From assembly GCA_965204405.1 (NCBI GenBank), contig CBDBEN010000005.1, forward strand, positions 2,604,001-2,668,000: a stretch of DNA of 64,000 nt, given 5' to 3'. A model generated the notes under the pieces. It saw nothing but the letters and a program-made list of their open reading frames with translations, made no database searches and had not been told where the DNA came from. This document shows, in pieces, positions 1-7,554 of the stretch; positions within the stretch are counted from its first letter, which is position 1, and each line of letters starts with the position of its first letter. The DNA comes from JANQPX01 sp965204405 (GTDB lineage: Bacteria > Pseudomonadota > Alphaproteobacteria > Geminicoccales > Geminicoccaceae). The position numbers and the translations under genes are program-made.

Positions 1-759
1 GCTCCGATCTGGGTGATGATCGCGACGTCATTCAAGGACGATGTCATCGTCCAGTCGGCGGAGCCACTCTGGTTCTTCTTCCTGCCGACGCTGGAGAACT
101 ACGAATACATCCTGACCCGCGGAAAATTCGATCGCTACCTCACCAACTCGATCATCGTCGGTACAATCTCCACCTTCCTCACGCTTCTGTTTGGCGGCAT
201 GTGTGCCTACGCATTGGCTCGTACCGAATTCAAAGGCCGCCGCCTGGTCGCCAATTCGACGCTGCTCATCCGCATGGTGCCGCCTGCTGTGCTCGCCGTG
301 CCCGCCTTCTTCATGGTCACTACTTTTAGTTTGAAGAATGACCTTGCCGTCCTGATCTTTTTCTACACAGCCCTCAATCTGCCCTTTGCCATCTGGCTGT
401 TATTTGGGTTTTATAAGCAGATCCCTGTGGAGCTTGAAGAGGCCGCGATCATCGACGGCGCCTCGCCGCTACAGGTGTTCGTCCGAGTGCTGCTGCCACT
501 GATGAAATCAGGCTACGCGGTAGCGGGGATCTTCGCTTTTCGTATCGCCTGGAACGAATTCATCCTGGCCCTTTTGCTCACCGGTCGAAAATCCCGCACC
601 CTACCGGTGGCCGCTGCCGGCTTTATCACCGACACTGGCGTTGAGTGGGGCCGGATCATGGCCATGGGCACACTGATCGTCATCCCGCCGCTGCTCTTCA
701 CCTTTTTTGCCGCCCGCCAAATCATCCAGGGCATGACCGCCGGTGCAGTTAAGGGGTAA
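1..759 (+). CDS. Carbohydrate ABC transporter permease, MalG type (5' partial)
   Basis: Inner-membrane permease of a sugar importer of the MalG family. The reading frame is open from the first base, so the N-terminus (about 30 residues compared with usual MalG proteins of about 280) lies outside the window. The hydrophobic segments and the cytoplasmic EAA loop near nt 430-510 (EEAAIIDGASP followed by LLPL) are the family hallmark; this loop docks on the ATPase. The matching ATPase and binding protein must lie to the left or elsewhere, because the ABC genes at 3035-6129 are of the different ribose/fructose type. An IS3 element begins about 60 bp after the stop. Substrate is not readable. Confidence 0.9.
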   Translation, partial: APIWVMIATSFKDDVIVQSAEPLWFFFLPTLENYEYILTRGKFDRYLTNSIIVGTISTFLTLLFGGMCAYALARTEFKGRRLVANSTLLIRMVPPAVLAVPAFFMVTTFSLKNDLAVLIFFYTALNLPFAIWLLFGFYKQIPVELEEAAIIDGASPLQVFVRVLLPLMKSGYAVAGIFAFRIAWNEFILALLLTGRKSRTLPVAAAGFITDTGVEWGRIMAMGTLIVIPPLLFTFFAARQIIQGMTAGAVKG

Positions 760-819
760 CGCTATGGAAAGGCTGACAAATTGTTAAACCGCTACTCCGT
801 GTTGATCGCTCCTGCTGGT

Positions 820-845
820 TGAGGTGGTCTGGGAAATTCGGACAG
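820..845 (+). repeat. Left terminal inverted repeat of IS3-family element
   Basis: It begins TGAGGTGGTCTGG and ends GGACAG, and pairs with 2113-2138 on the opposite strand. The seven central bases differ between the two ends. Confidence 0.9.
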
Positions 846-896
846 GTAGCTAAGGTGGAAATCCTGCTCTAGGAGAGTTCGATTGAGGAGCAGGAG

Positions 897-1187
897 ATGA
901 CGAAGAAGAATCGGAACAAACATACGCCGGCGTTCAAGGCGAAGGTTGCGTTGGCAGCGATCAAGGGGGACGCGACAGTCGCCGAGCTTGCGTCACGATA
1001 TGGCGTTCATCCGAATCGGGTTTATGCGTGGAAGAAGGCGCTGCTTGACGGTGCCGAGTCGGCCTTTGTCGCCGGGAGCAACGGCGGAGGTGATGAACGG
1101 GTCGAGCGGGAGAAGGGAGAACTCTACCAGCAGATCGGCCAGCTGACGGTCGAGCTTGATTTTTTGCGACGGAGGTCCGGTCTATGA
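897..1187 (+). CDS. IS3-family transposase OrfA
   Basis: Short DNA-binding subunit (96 aa) with a helix-turn-helix in the first 60 residues (TPAFKAKVALAAIKGD, then VAELASRYGVHPNRVYAWKK) and a leucine-zipper-like C-terminus, both standard for IS3 OrfA. It overlaps orfB by four bases (ATGA). A T_TTT_TTG heptamer at 1160-1166 allows a -1 shift into the orfB frame, which stays open from there, so an OrfAB fusion transposase is expected. SD-like GAGGAGCAGGAG lies just before the ATG. Confidence 0.93.
   Translation: MTKKNRNKHTPAFKAKVALAAIKGDATVAELASRYGVHPNRVYAWKKALLDGAESAFVAGSNGGGDERVEREKGELYQQIGQLTVELDFLRRRSGL
1160..1166 (+). other. Probable -1 ribosomal frameshift site for OrfAB
   Basis: The heptamer TTTTTTG is read T_TTT_TTG in the orfA frame, which fits the X_XXY_YYZ rule. 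After a -1 slip the frame runs without a stop into orfB, whose ATG is at 1184. Production of OrfAB by slippage is known for IS3 elements; its use here is inferred from the layout. Confidence 0.7.
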
Positions 1188-2104
1188 GCCGGGCCGCGAG
1201 ATTGGCCATGATCGATCGAACCGATGATCGCGTGTCGCTGGTTCGCCAATGCCGGTTGGTGGGGATCAGCCGGTCGTCGCTCTACTACCAGCCCAAAGCA
1301 CCGGGTGCGCCGATCCTGGAGTTGATGCGGCGGATTGACGAGCAGTATCTGAAGACGCCGTTCTATGGCTCACGCAAGATGACTGTCTGGCTTCGCGAGC
1401 AAGGCTATGCGGTGGGCCGTGATCGCGTTCGCCGTCTGATGCGTCTGCTTGGCTTGGAGGCGATCTACCAAAAGCCCCGAACCAGCAAGCCGGCAGCAGG
1501 CCACAAGATCTATCCCTATTTGCTGCGTGATTTGATCATCGACCGGTCGAACCAGGTCTGGTGTACCGACGTGACCTATATCCCGATGGCTAAGGGCTTT
1601 CTGTATCTGGTCGCCGTGATGGACTGGTTCAGCCGCTACGTGCTGAGCTGGCGGCTCTCGACTAGCCTGCACGCCGACTTCTGCGTGGACGCTCTTGAAG
1701 AGGCACTGGACTGCTATGGCAAGCCTGAGATCTTCAATACCGATCAAGGTGCCCAGTTCACCAGCGAGGCGTTCACCACCGTGCTGCTTGATGCCAAGAT
1801 CACGATCAGCATGGATGGTAAGGGCCGATGCATGGATAACATTTTTATCGAGCGTTTGTGGCGGTCGCTGAAATACGAGGAGGTTTATCTGCACGCCTAT
1901 GAGACGGTGGCTGCCGCTAAAGCCGGTATCGGCTCCTGGATCAGCTTCTACAACGTATCGCGTCCACACCAGGCTTTGGGCTATCGTACACCAACTGAGA
2001 TTTTCGCCGGCAGCGCCGGGGCTGTGGATATGATGGACAACGCTCCGCGTTGCCCACATAGCCCCCAGCAAACAACAACAGCAGCAGGATTACACCTTAG
2101 CTGA
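1184..2104 (+). CDS. IS3-family transposase OrfB (integrase core, DDE)
   Basis: Catalytic part of the IS3 transposase, 306 aa. The N-terminal HTH_21-like region (SRSSLYY) is followed by an rve integrase core. The DDE triad is complete: D129 in WCTDVTYI, D187 in NTDQGAQF and E223 in FIERLWRSLK, with the typical 35-residue spacing between the second Asp and the Glu. The C-terminal part (NVSRPHQALGYRTPTEIF) is the usual signature. No internal stop or frameshift is seen, so the enzyme should be functional. Confidence 0.95.
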   Translation: MSRAARLAMIDRTDDRVSLVRQCRLVGISRSSLYYQPKAPGAPILELMRRIDEQYLKTPFYGSRKMTVWLREQGYAVGRDRVRRLMRLLGLEAIYQKPRTSKPAAGHKIYPYLLRDLIIDRSNQVWCTDVTYIPMAKGFLYLVAVMDWFSRYVLSWRLSTSLHADFCVDALEEALDCYGKPEIFNTDQGAQFTSEAFTTVLLDAKITISMDGKGRCMDNIFIERLWRSLKYEEVYLHAYETVAAAKAGIGSWISFYNVSRPHQALGYRTPTEIFAGSAGAVDMMDNAPRCPHSPQQTTTAAGLHLS

Positions 2105-2112
2105 TCAAAAAG

Positions 2113-2138
2113 CTGTCCAAACAAACCAGACCACCTCA
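2113..2138 (-). repeat. Right terminal inverted repeat of IS3-family element
   Basis: It ends CCAGACCACCTCA, the exact complement of the outer 13 bases of the left end. It is followed by the GGT target duplicate. Confidence 0.9.
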
Positions 2139-2179
2139 GGTTCCCTCCCGCTAACTGGGCAAAGATTGAGAAAATAGCC

Positions 2180-2731
2180 ATGACGAATCGAGACGAGATC
2201 GATATCCGCTTCGACAACGACATCGACGCTTATGTCGGCAAGTCCAAACCGATCGATGATCAGGATATGCAAGCACGCGTCTGGCGGTTCGACGCGCTGA
2301 AGGGCTCGCCCAACGCTTTTATCGATGCCGCAGTTCCCGGGCATGAACGTGTGCTCTACGGTGCGCTCGGTACGGGAACCTCTGACGAGCAGATCTTCAA
2401 GGCGGTCAAAGCCGCGGAAAACTTTCACATCGATTTCATCAAGGCAGGACCCGGCCAGGGTGCGGCCCTCCATAGCCATGACAGCGAAGAGGTTTTCATC
2501 GTGATGACCGGCCGTTGGAAGGTAACCTGGGGCACAAACGGCGAGAAAGCTCTTGAACTCGGTCAGTTCGACGGTGTTAGCGTTCCATCAGGCGTGATGC
2601 GCAGTTTTGAAAATCTGGACGATCGGGAAAGTGTTCTGATGGCCATCATCGGCGGCAGGACGCCGGGCCATTGCGTCTGGTCCGAGGCGATCCTTCAAAA
2701 GTTGCGTGACGTAAAGACCTTGCCTGCCTGA
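2180..2731 (+). CDS. Cupin-domain protein of unknown function
   Basis: 183 aa, single cupin barrel. The first cupin motif is readable around residues 90-115 (GQGAALHSHDSEEVFIV), with His residues and a Glu in the usual metal-binding arrangement. The second motif around residues 125-150 (GQFDGVSVPSGVMRSFEN) lacks the usual His. There is no signal peptide, so it is cytoplasmic. It is probably a small-molecule or sugar-related cupin, because sugar transporter genes lie on both sides. The IS3 element ends 41 bp upstream and may have removed its original promoter. No specific reaction can be assigned. Confidence 0.8.
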   Translation: MTNRDEIDIRFDNDIDAYVGKSKPIDDQDMQARVWRFDALKGSPNAFIDAAVPGHERVLYGALGTGTSDEQIFKAVKAAENFHIDFIKAGPGQGAALHSHDSEEVFIVMTGRWKVTWGTNGEKALELGQFDGVSVPSGVMRSFENLDDRESVLMAIIGGRTPGHCVWSEAILQKLRDVKTLPA

Positions 2732-3034
2732 CCCTTGCTTGTACCGACCCGGCGATTCGGGGATACGAGAAGCATCGACCCGGCAGGGAAGCGGAGATGT
2801 GCCATCAAGAGCCGGCATGACCCATAGACCAACGCTCATTGATGATCTACGTCTGAAAGGAGGAGTAAGGATCCATTCGAAGGGGATCAAGCAAGTGATC
2901 CGCAGATCGAAGGAGCCGGGCTCTTGGTTTGCGGACTGTCAAAAATGCTGGCCATACCAATAGAGCCAGGCACTGAAAAAAGCTCCTTGGCACCCGATTG
3001 CTAAGGGATTCCCGAGAAGGGGGGCGATAACGAC
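2732..3034 (+). other. Intergenic region before sugar ABC operon
   Basis: 303 bp without a convincing gene. A short open frame (2739-2963) has no recognisable protein character. The segment presumably holds the promoter of the following ABC operon, but no clear -35/-10 pair could be named. A purine-rich stretch (GAGAAGGGGGGCG) just before 3035 serves as ribosome binding site. Confidence 0.5.
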
Positions 3035-3796
3035 GTGATTGAACCAAAGCCTGTCATCACGATGCGCGCCATCACAAAGCGATTTGCGGGTGTCACGGCA
3101 CTGGACGACGTCGATCTCGATGCTCATGCCGGTGAGGTTCTCGCAATCGTCGGGGATAATGGCGCCGGCAAGTCCACACTGATCAAGATCCTGACGGGCG
3201 TCTATCAGCCCACCAGCGGCACAATCCAGCTGGACGGACAGCCGCTTGTGATGAACAGCCATTCGGACGCTATTGAGCGCGGCATCGATGCCGTTTATCA
3301 GACCCTGGCCCTTGCCGATCATCTCGATCCCGCCGCAAACATGTTTCTTGGAGCCGAGCTGACCAAATCGATTTTCGGCCTGCATTATCTCGACAACGCC
3401 AAGATGCGGGCCGAGGCCGAACGCACGCTGAAGGAGCGCCTTGGTGTTACGCTCAAGAATATGGATGTCGCCACGGAGAGCCTTTCCGGCGGTCAGCGCC
3501 AGGCGGTTGCGATTGCCCGCGCTGTTTATCACGCCGATCTCCGGGTGCTGGTCATGGACGAACCGACTGCAGCACTTGGTCCGCAGGAGACTGCGCGCAC
3601 GCTGAAACTCATCGAAGTGCTGAAGGAACAGGGGCTGGCAATCATCCTGATTTCCCATTCGCTGGACGACGTCTTTGCCGTCTCCGATCGTATCCAGGTG
3701 ATGCGCCGCGGACGATGCGCTGAGGTCGTCACGACAGCGCAGTCCTCGCGCCAAGAGGTGCTCGGCCTGATCGTCGGCGGGGCGGAAGCGGCATGA
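3035..3796 (+). CDS. Sugar ABC transporter ATP-binding protein, FrcA/RbsA-like single-domain
   Basis: ATPase of a monosaccharide importer of the CUT2 (ribose/fructose) family. It has only one ABC domain in 253 aa, as in fructose FrcA, unlike the double-domain RbsA. Walker A GDNGAGKST is at residues 40-48, followed by the signature LSGGQRQ and Walker B VLVMDEPTAALG. A GTG start with a strong SD is chosen. Its stop overlaps the permease start by four bases (ATGA), so the two are translationally coupled. The order ATPase-permease-binding protein is the reverse of the common binding-protein-first order. Sugar specificity is not readable. Confidence 0.93.
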   Translation: MIEPKPVITMRAITKRFAGVTALDDVDLDAHAGEVLAIVGDNGAGKSTLIKILTGVYQPTSGTIQLDGQPLVMNSHSDAIERGIDAVYQTLALADHLDPAANMFLGAELTKSIFGLHYLDNAKMRAEAERTLKERLGVTLKNMDVATESLSGGQRQAVAIARAVYHADLRVLVMDEPTAALGPQETARTLKLIEVLKEQGLAIILISHSLDDVFAVSDRIQVMRRGRCAEVVTTAQSSRQEVLGLIVGGAEAA

Positions 3797-4938
3797 CGGA
3801 TCAAGCAGTGCCGACGCCCGGTCGCATGGTGGCCAGGTCCACAGGCCTCCAGGAAAGGCTCGATCCCTATCTCGCCATCATCGGGCCGCTGGCGATGATT
3901 TTTCTGATCCTCGCTTTCATGGGCATTGCCGAGCCCGCACGCTATTTCCGGTTGTCCAATTTCAACATCATCCTGCTTGAAGCCGCTCTCTATCTGCCGA
4001 TGGCAATGGCCATGACCTTCGTCATCACTCAGCGCGGCATTGATCTCTCGATCGGTTCGGTCGCGGCGCTCACCGGCATCATCATGGCCTTTTTGATCAA
4101 GAGCTACGGATACCCGCCCTGGATCGCGATGATCATCGCGATCGGTATCGGCGGGGTCTTCGGCCTGATCAATGGGCTGGTCATCACCAAGTTTCGAGTC
4201 CCGGATCTGATCGGCACACTGGCGATGGATCTTGTTTATCGGGGCTTTGCGCTAGTCCTAGCGAAGGGGCTGGTGCTGGCGCGTTTTCCCGATCTGATTA
4301 CCGAGATCGGACGCGGTCGGCTCTCCTGGTTCCTGCCGATCCCCGTGATCATCGGTATCGTCACCTTCGTGATCGGTTTTTTTCTGCTGAAACGAACCCA
4401 TTTCGGGCGGTATTCAATCGCTATCGGCTCAAGCCCCGAGGCAGCCGAGATGACCGGCATCGCGGTCGATCGTCACAAGATCTATGCCTATATGCTGATG
4501 GGTGCGATGGCGGGACTTGCCGGCGTGATGCTGACGGGCAAGCTGAATGCGATCCAGGCGACATCCGCGCCCTATTTCAATCTGCATGTGATCGCCGCCG
4601 TGGTGGTCGGGGGCACGTCGCTCTTCGGTGGGCGAGCCTCGATGCTCGGGTCGTTCGCAGGCGTTCTCCTGCTTTCCATGATGATCAACGCTCTGGTCAC
4701 GCTCAGGATCGAGTTCTTCTGGCAATCGGTCGCCTCGGGCGTCGTGATCATCACCTCGGTCGCCTTCTACACCTGGCTGCAAAAGAAGGATCGTGATGGT
4801 GCCAAAGGCACGCTGGCCGCCATCACAGCACCGGACAACGTCACACTTTTGAAGCTTGCAGGCATGATCCTGGCGGGCCTTCTCGCCCTCATGATCATCG
4901 GCTTTTTGTTCGCTGGAGAATCCGTGCCGAGCGGCTGA
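3793..4938 (+). CDS. Sugar ABC transporter permease, RbsC/FrcC family
   Basis: Inner-membrane permease of the CUT2 family, 381 aa, with about ten hydrophobic segments. Family motifs include MTFVITQRGIDLSIGSVAAL (about residues 75-95) and the region GLAGVMLTGKLNAIQ followed by VVVGGTSLFGGRASM (about residues 240-285). An extra C-terminal segment after KKDRDGAKG contains a further hydrophobic stretch near the end. It is coupled to the ATPase gene upstream by ATGA and is followed after 51 bp by the binding-protein gene. Confidence 0.93.
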   Translation: MTDQAVPTPGRMVARSTGLQERLDPYLAIIGPLAMIFLILAFMGIAEPARYFRLSNFNIILLEAALYLPMAMAMTFVITQRGIDLSIGSVAALTGIIMAFLIKSYGYPPWIAMIIAIGIGGVFGLINGLVITKFRVPDLIGTLAMDLVYRGFALVLAKGLVLARFPDLITEIGRGRLSWFLPIPVIIGIVTFVIGFFLLKRTHFGRYSIAIGSSPEAAEMTGIAVDRHKIYAYMLMGAMAGLAGVMLTGKLNAIQATSAPYFNLHVIAAVVVGGTSLFGGRASMLGSFAGVLLLSMMINALVTLRIEFFWQSVASGVVIITSVAFYTWLQKKDRDGAKGTLAAITAPDNVTLLKLAGMILAGLLALMIIGFLFAGESVPSG

Positions 4939-4989
4939 TCGCTGGGCATCAACCGTGACAGAAGTCACGACATCAGGGAGACAACGAGG

Positions 4990-6129
4990 ATGGCTCGAAT
5001 CTTGACGGGAATGACGATGGCGAGTGCTGTCGTTCTAGCACATGCTGCTATGGCGGCGGATCTGCCGCTAAAGCCGCTCCCCGATGACGACCAGCGGGAT
5101 CACTGGCTGCCGCAGCAGGTCAACGCCGATGGCGCGCTCGAAGCGCTACAGGCTGCAACCGGCGAGGCGGCAGTGCCGTTTTCGGGCACGCAGGATGGGC
5201 CGATCCAGATCGCTCTGATCTACCCTTCCGCCGATGTGTCCGACTTCTGGGCCAGGAATTATCTTGCCCTGACCAAGCGGTTGGAACAGCTCGGTATTCA
5301 GTTCGAAACCACCGAATTTGCCTCTCGCCAGATCGAACACGAACTGCAGTCGACCTACGCGACCCAAGTCGAACAGGACGCCGATCTCTACGACTACGTG
5401 ATCTTCGGGCCGTCCGAACTCGCGACCCAGGCAGACAACATCGACAAGCTTGCCGGCAATGACGGCTTCGTCACCTACGTCTGGGCCTTTCACACACCAT
5501 TGAAGGATCTGTCCACGCAGCCTGCTGCTTGGTTCGACTTCTCCTCGGCCTACGGCGCTCAGAAAATCTGTGCCTACATGCTGGAGCGGCTCGGCAACGA
5601 CGTCACCTTCGCTCTCAATCGCGGCATTCCCGGCGTGACCGACAATCAGCGCTCCGGCGATTTTATCGATTGTGTGAAGGAGAAAGGAAACTGGACGGTC
5701 GCATACGAACACTACGGCGAATATCAGCGAGAGGGTGGGTTCGACGGCACCAATCTCATTCTGCAAGCCTATCCGGAAGCTAAAGTCATCCATAATGCCA
5801 ACACCGCCATGGCCATGGGCTCGGTCGAAGCGCAGGTGGCTGCCGATGTCCATGGTGAGATTTTCTCGACCGGTTGGGGGGGCACCGGCTTGGAACTCGA
5901 TGCGATCCGACGTGGCGAACTGGATGCGACACCCATGCGTATGGGCGACGATGTTGGTGCTGCCACGGCAGAAGCGATCAAAGCTGACATGGAAGGACAG
6001 GCCGATGAACTGCCGCTGGTCTTTTTGGGCCGGATTACGGTCGCCCATGATCAGCTGAGCGCTGAAGAAATCGATGCGCTGGAGCAAGAAGCCTTTCGGT
6101 TTTCCGGTGTAGGTGCCCTGGAGCGCTAG
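4990..6129 (+). CDS. Sugar ABC transporter substrate-binding protein (periplasmic)
   Basis: 379 aa periplasmic binding protein with an N-terminal signal peptide (cleavage probably after AMAA, residues 20-23) and a type-1 sugar-binding fold. The N-lobe begins at IQIALIYPSADVSDFW, and the inter-lobe region around residues 200-300 has GTNLILQAYPEAKVIHNANT. It completes the CUT2-type transporter with the two genes upstream; an SD-like AGGGAGACAACGAGG precedes the ATG. An unusual extra segment of about 50 residues lies between signal peptide and fold. The ligand cannot be stated; related proteins bind sugars, polyols or autoinducer-2-like molecules. Confidence 0.88.
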   Translation: MARILTGMTMASAVVLAHAAMAADLPLKPLPDDDQRDHWLPQQVNADGALEALQAATGEAAVPFSGTQDGPIQIALIYPSADVSDFWARNYLALTKRLEQLGIQFETTEFASRQIEHELQSTYATQVEQDADLYDYVIFGPSELATQADNIDKLAGNDGFVTYVWAFHTPLKDLSTQPAAWFDFSSAYGAQKICAYMLERLGNDVTFALNRGIPGVTDNQRSGDFIDCVKEKGNWTVAYEHYGEYQREGGFDGTNLILQAYPEAKVIHNANTAMAMGSVEAQVAADVHGEIFSTGWGGTGLELDAIRRGELDATPMRMGDDVGAATAEAIKADMEGQADELPLVFLGRITVAHDQLSAEEIDALEQEAFRFSGVGALER

Positions 6130-6501
6130 GGCTTCCGCCCAAGCACTCGCTCAGATCAGTCCAAATTGATGGTTCGTTTCGATCACATGGTTCTCATGTG
6201 ATCGAAACGTGGGAATCTCGATTGTTGGGGTGCCAATGGTTTTTCTGTCCTATCACGCCCGACTCTCGTGATTGGGCAAGGCTGCAAACGCATCATCAAA
6301 TGACTACGTTTGGTCACCTTGGATGTATTCTATCCTCAGCCATTTGCGGTGCCCATGTGGAAGTCAGCTGAGACAAACCGGCCCCGTGTATCTAGGCAGA
6401 TCAAGCGGGATCTAGTGCTTGCTAGTTGGAGGTAGCAAGACCAGCTAACGGTTTTCCTCGAGATGTCCCTAAACTTCGACCTTCAAAGGAGCGATTAGGT
6501 C
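6130..6501. other. Intergenic region with hairpin
   Basis: 372 bp between the binding-protein gene and a convergent small gene. The only clear structure is the perfect inverted repeat at 6175-6209. No convincing coding frame was seen in the rest. Confidence 0.5.
6175..6209. repeat. Perfect 15-bp inverted repeat with 5-nt loop
   Basis: The arms CGTTTCGATCACATG (6175-6189) and CATGTGATCGAAACG (6195-6209) are perfectly complementary around the loop GTTCT. It lies 46 bp after the sugar transporter operon. No T-run follows on either strand, so it is not a standard intrinsic terminator. It may still end or protect the mRNA, or be a protein-binding palindrome. Confidence 0.75.
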
Positions 6502-6969
6502 CTAGCCGACGTGGCTCAGGTCTCTTGACCTTACCCAGCTGAACCACTTTGAGCGCCGCGGTGTTGCTGATACCTCGAAGGCGACCGGCTCGGGTCTGCG
6601 GCTGGGTTTTTGTACTGGCACGGGCTCTGCAAAATCGGGCACGACGGCGCGCTGCCGGTCAAGAATTCGGAAAAGCTCATCATCGCCATCTTCCTCGACG
6701 ATGCGAGCCGGCTGCCCTGTTTGGTAGGTTCCGTTGCTTTGCGCATAATCCAGCGAAAGGACATCGTCGGAAGCCATCTCTTCGGCGTCGTCAAGGGTCT
6801 CTTCCAGATTGGTGAGGACAACCCCCAGATCGCGGCCAATCTCATAGGCTTCCTGAGCCAGCTTGGCGGATGCTGACGGGTCTGTCGCTGCAAGGTCGTC
6901 ACTCGCTTGGAGCAGATCTTTTGCGATCTCAAGCAGCGCTACTTCAATGGCAGCATCATTCGAGCTCAT
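6502..6969 (-). CDS. Hypothetical acidic protein
   Basis: 155 aa, not recognised. The first 90 residues are rich in Ala, Asp, Glu and Leu and look helical (EVALLEIAKDLLQASDDLAA, then YEIGRDLGVVLTNLEETLDD). The last third is Pro/Arg-rich and ends with Trp-containing SKWFSWVRSRD. There is no signal peptide or membrane segment, so it is a probable soluble cytoplasmic protein. GAGGAG stands 9 bases before the ATG, which supports it as a real gene. It is convergent with the sugar transporter operon and has no informative neighbour. Confidence 0.65.
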   Translation of the reverse strand: MSSNDAAIEVALLEIAKDLLQASDDLAATDPSASAKLAQEAYEIGRDLGVVLTNLEETLDDAEEMASDDVLSLDYAQSNGTYQTGQPARIVEEDGDDELFRILDRQRAVVPDFAEPVPVQKPSRRPEPVAFEVSATPRRSKWFSWVRSRDLSHVG

Positions 6970-7554
6970 TTGTCTAACTCCTCAAGGCGCTCTCAACACA
7001 GTTCTTTGTTCGGACAACCGCAAGATGTGGTTAGTACAATAGCAGAATCTGTCCATATCTTGAAGACCAAGTGAATCTACTGGTGAATTATGCCACATGT
7101 AAAATACGAAGATTGCCTTATCCCCAAGAAAATGTTCCTTGTTTGGCAATAAAAATTCCTATCTTCTTCATGGATTCTCCTATATTGCGAACAATTACTC
7201 TTTTATAAACCGACAAAGCATGTACATAACGTGAACACCGCTCTGCGCACATGCATTCCTCTCTGGCGAATAAATATTCCATTTTGACGCGTGTTTGGCA
7301 AGAAAATCTTGAAAATGTGACTAAAATGCAACGTTGAGAAATTTGCCGTTCAGCTTTAGGTGTTGAGCCACGTAGGTCATTCGCTTCTATTGAGGGACGA
7401 GCCATCCGGGACGCTAATCGCGCCTGGCTGTTCAGTCCCCTGCGCTACCTGGGCGGTTCTCACTGATCGTGCTATGTGCCTGCAGGAGAACGAAAACTGC
7501 CTCAGGCCGTATCGATGACAAGCCTGACACCGAGGATCCGGGGACATTCAAAGC
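6970..7554. other. AT-rich intergenic region
   Basis: 585 bp, clearly more AT-rich than the surroundings between about 7020 and 7330. It contains the mini-ORF at 7118-7171 on the minus strand. A longer minus-strand frame containing it (7118-7405) has no protein-like composition and was not accepted. The segment 7380-7554 is again GC-rich and forms the 5' leader of the oxidase gene. No riboswitch or RNA gene could be matched. Confidence 0.4.
7118..7171 (-). CDS. Possible 17-residue peptide
   Basis: Mini-ORF of 17 codons beginning MKKIGIFIAK and ending FSWG. The sequence AGGAGA lies 4 bases before the ATG, a good ribosome binding site in an otherwise AT-rich gap. It could be a small membrane-active or leader peptide, but nothing beyond the ribosome binding site supports translation. 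No function is proposed. Confidence 0.2.
   Translation of the reverse strand: MKKIGIFIAKQGTFSWG

Larger units (their letters stand above)
820..2138 (+). mobile_element. Intact IS3-family insertion sequence (1319 bp)
   Basis: The element is bounded by imperfect 26-bp terminal inverted repeats at 820-845 and 2113-2138. The outer 13 bases (TGAGGTGGTCTGG) and inner six (GGACAG) match exactly. A 3-bp direct repeat GGT flanks it at 817-819 and 2139-2141, as expected for an IS3-family target duplication. It carries orfA and orfB with the DDE triad intact and a T6G frameshift site, so it looks complete and possibly active. It separates the sugar permease gene from the cupin gene, which may once have been cotranscribed. 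Confidence 0.93.

Noticed and set aside
2939..3754. Long minus-strand open frame opposite the sugar ATPase gene
   Set aside because: It is the antisense of a clear ABC ATPase and has no recognisable motifs.
5146..6087. 313-codon minus-strand frame opposite the sugar-binding protein
   Set aside because: Antisense shadow of a well-supported gene with signal peptide and fold motifs.
7381..7554. Possible structured leader (riboswitch) before the DAO-family oxidase
   Set aside because: Only a weak GTTCTC/GAGAAC pairing was found; it does not match glycine or other riboswitch consensus as I know them.
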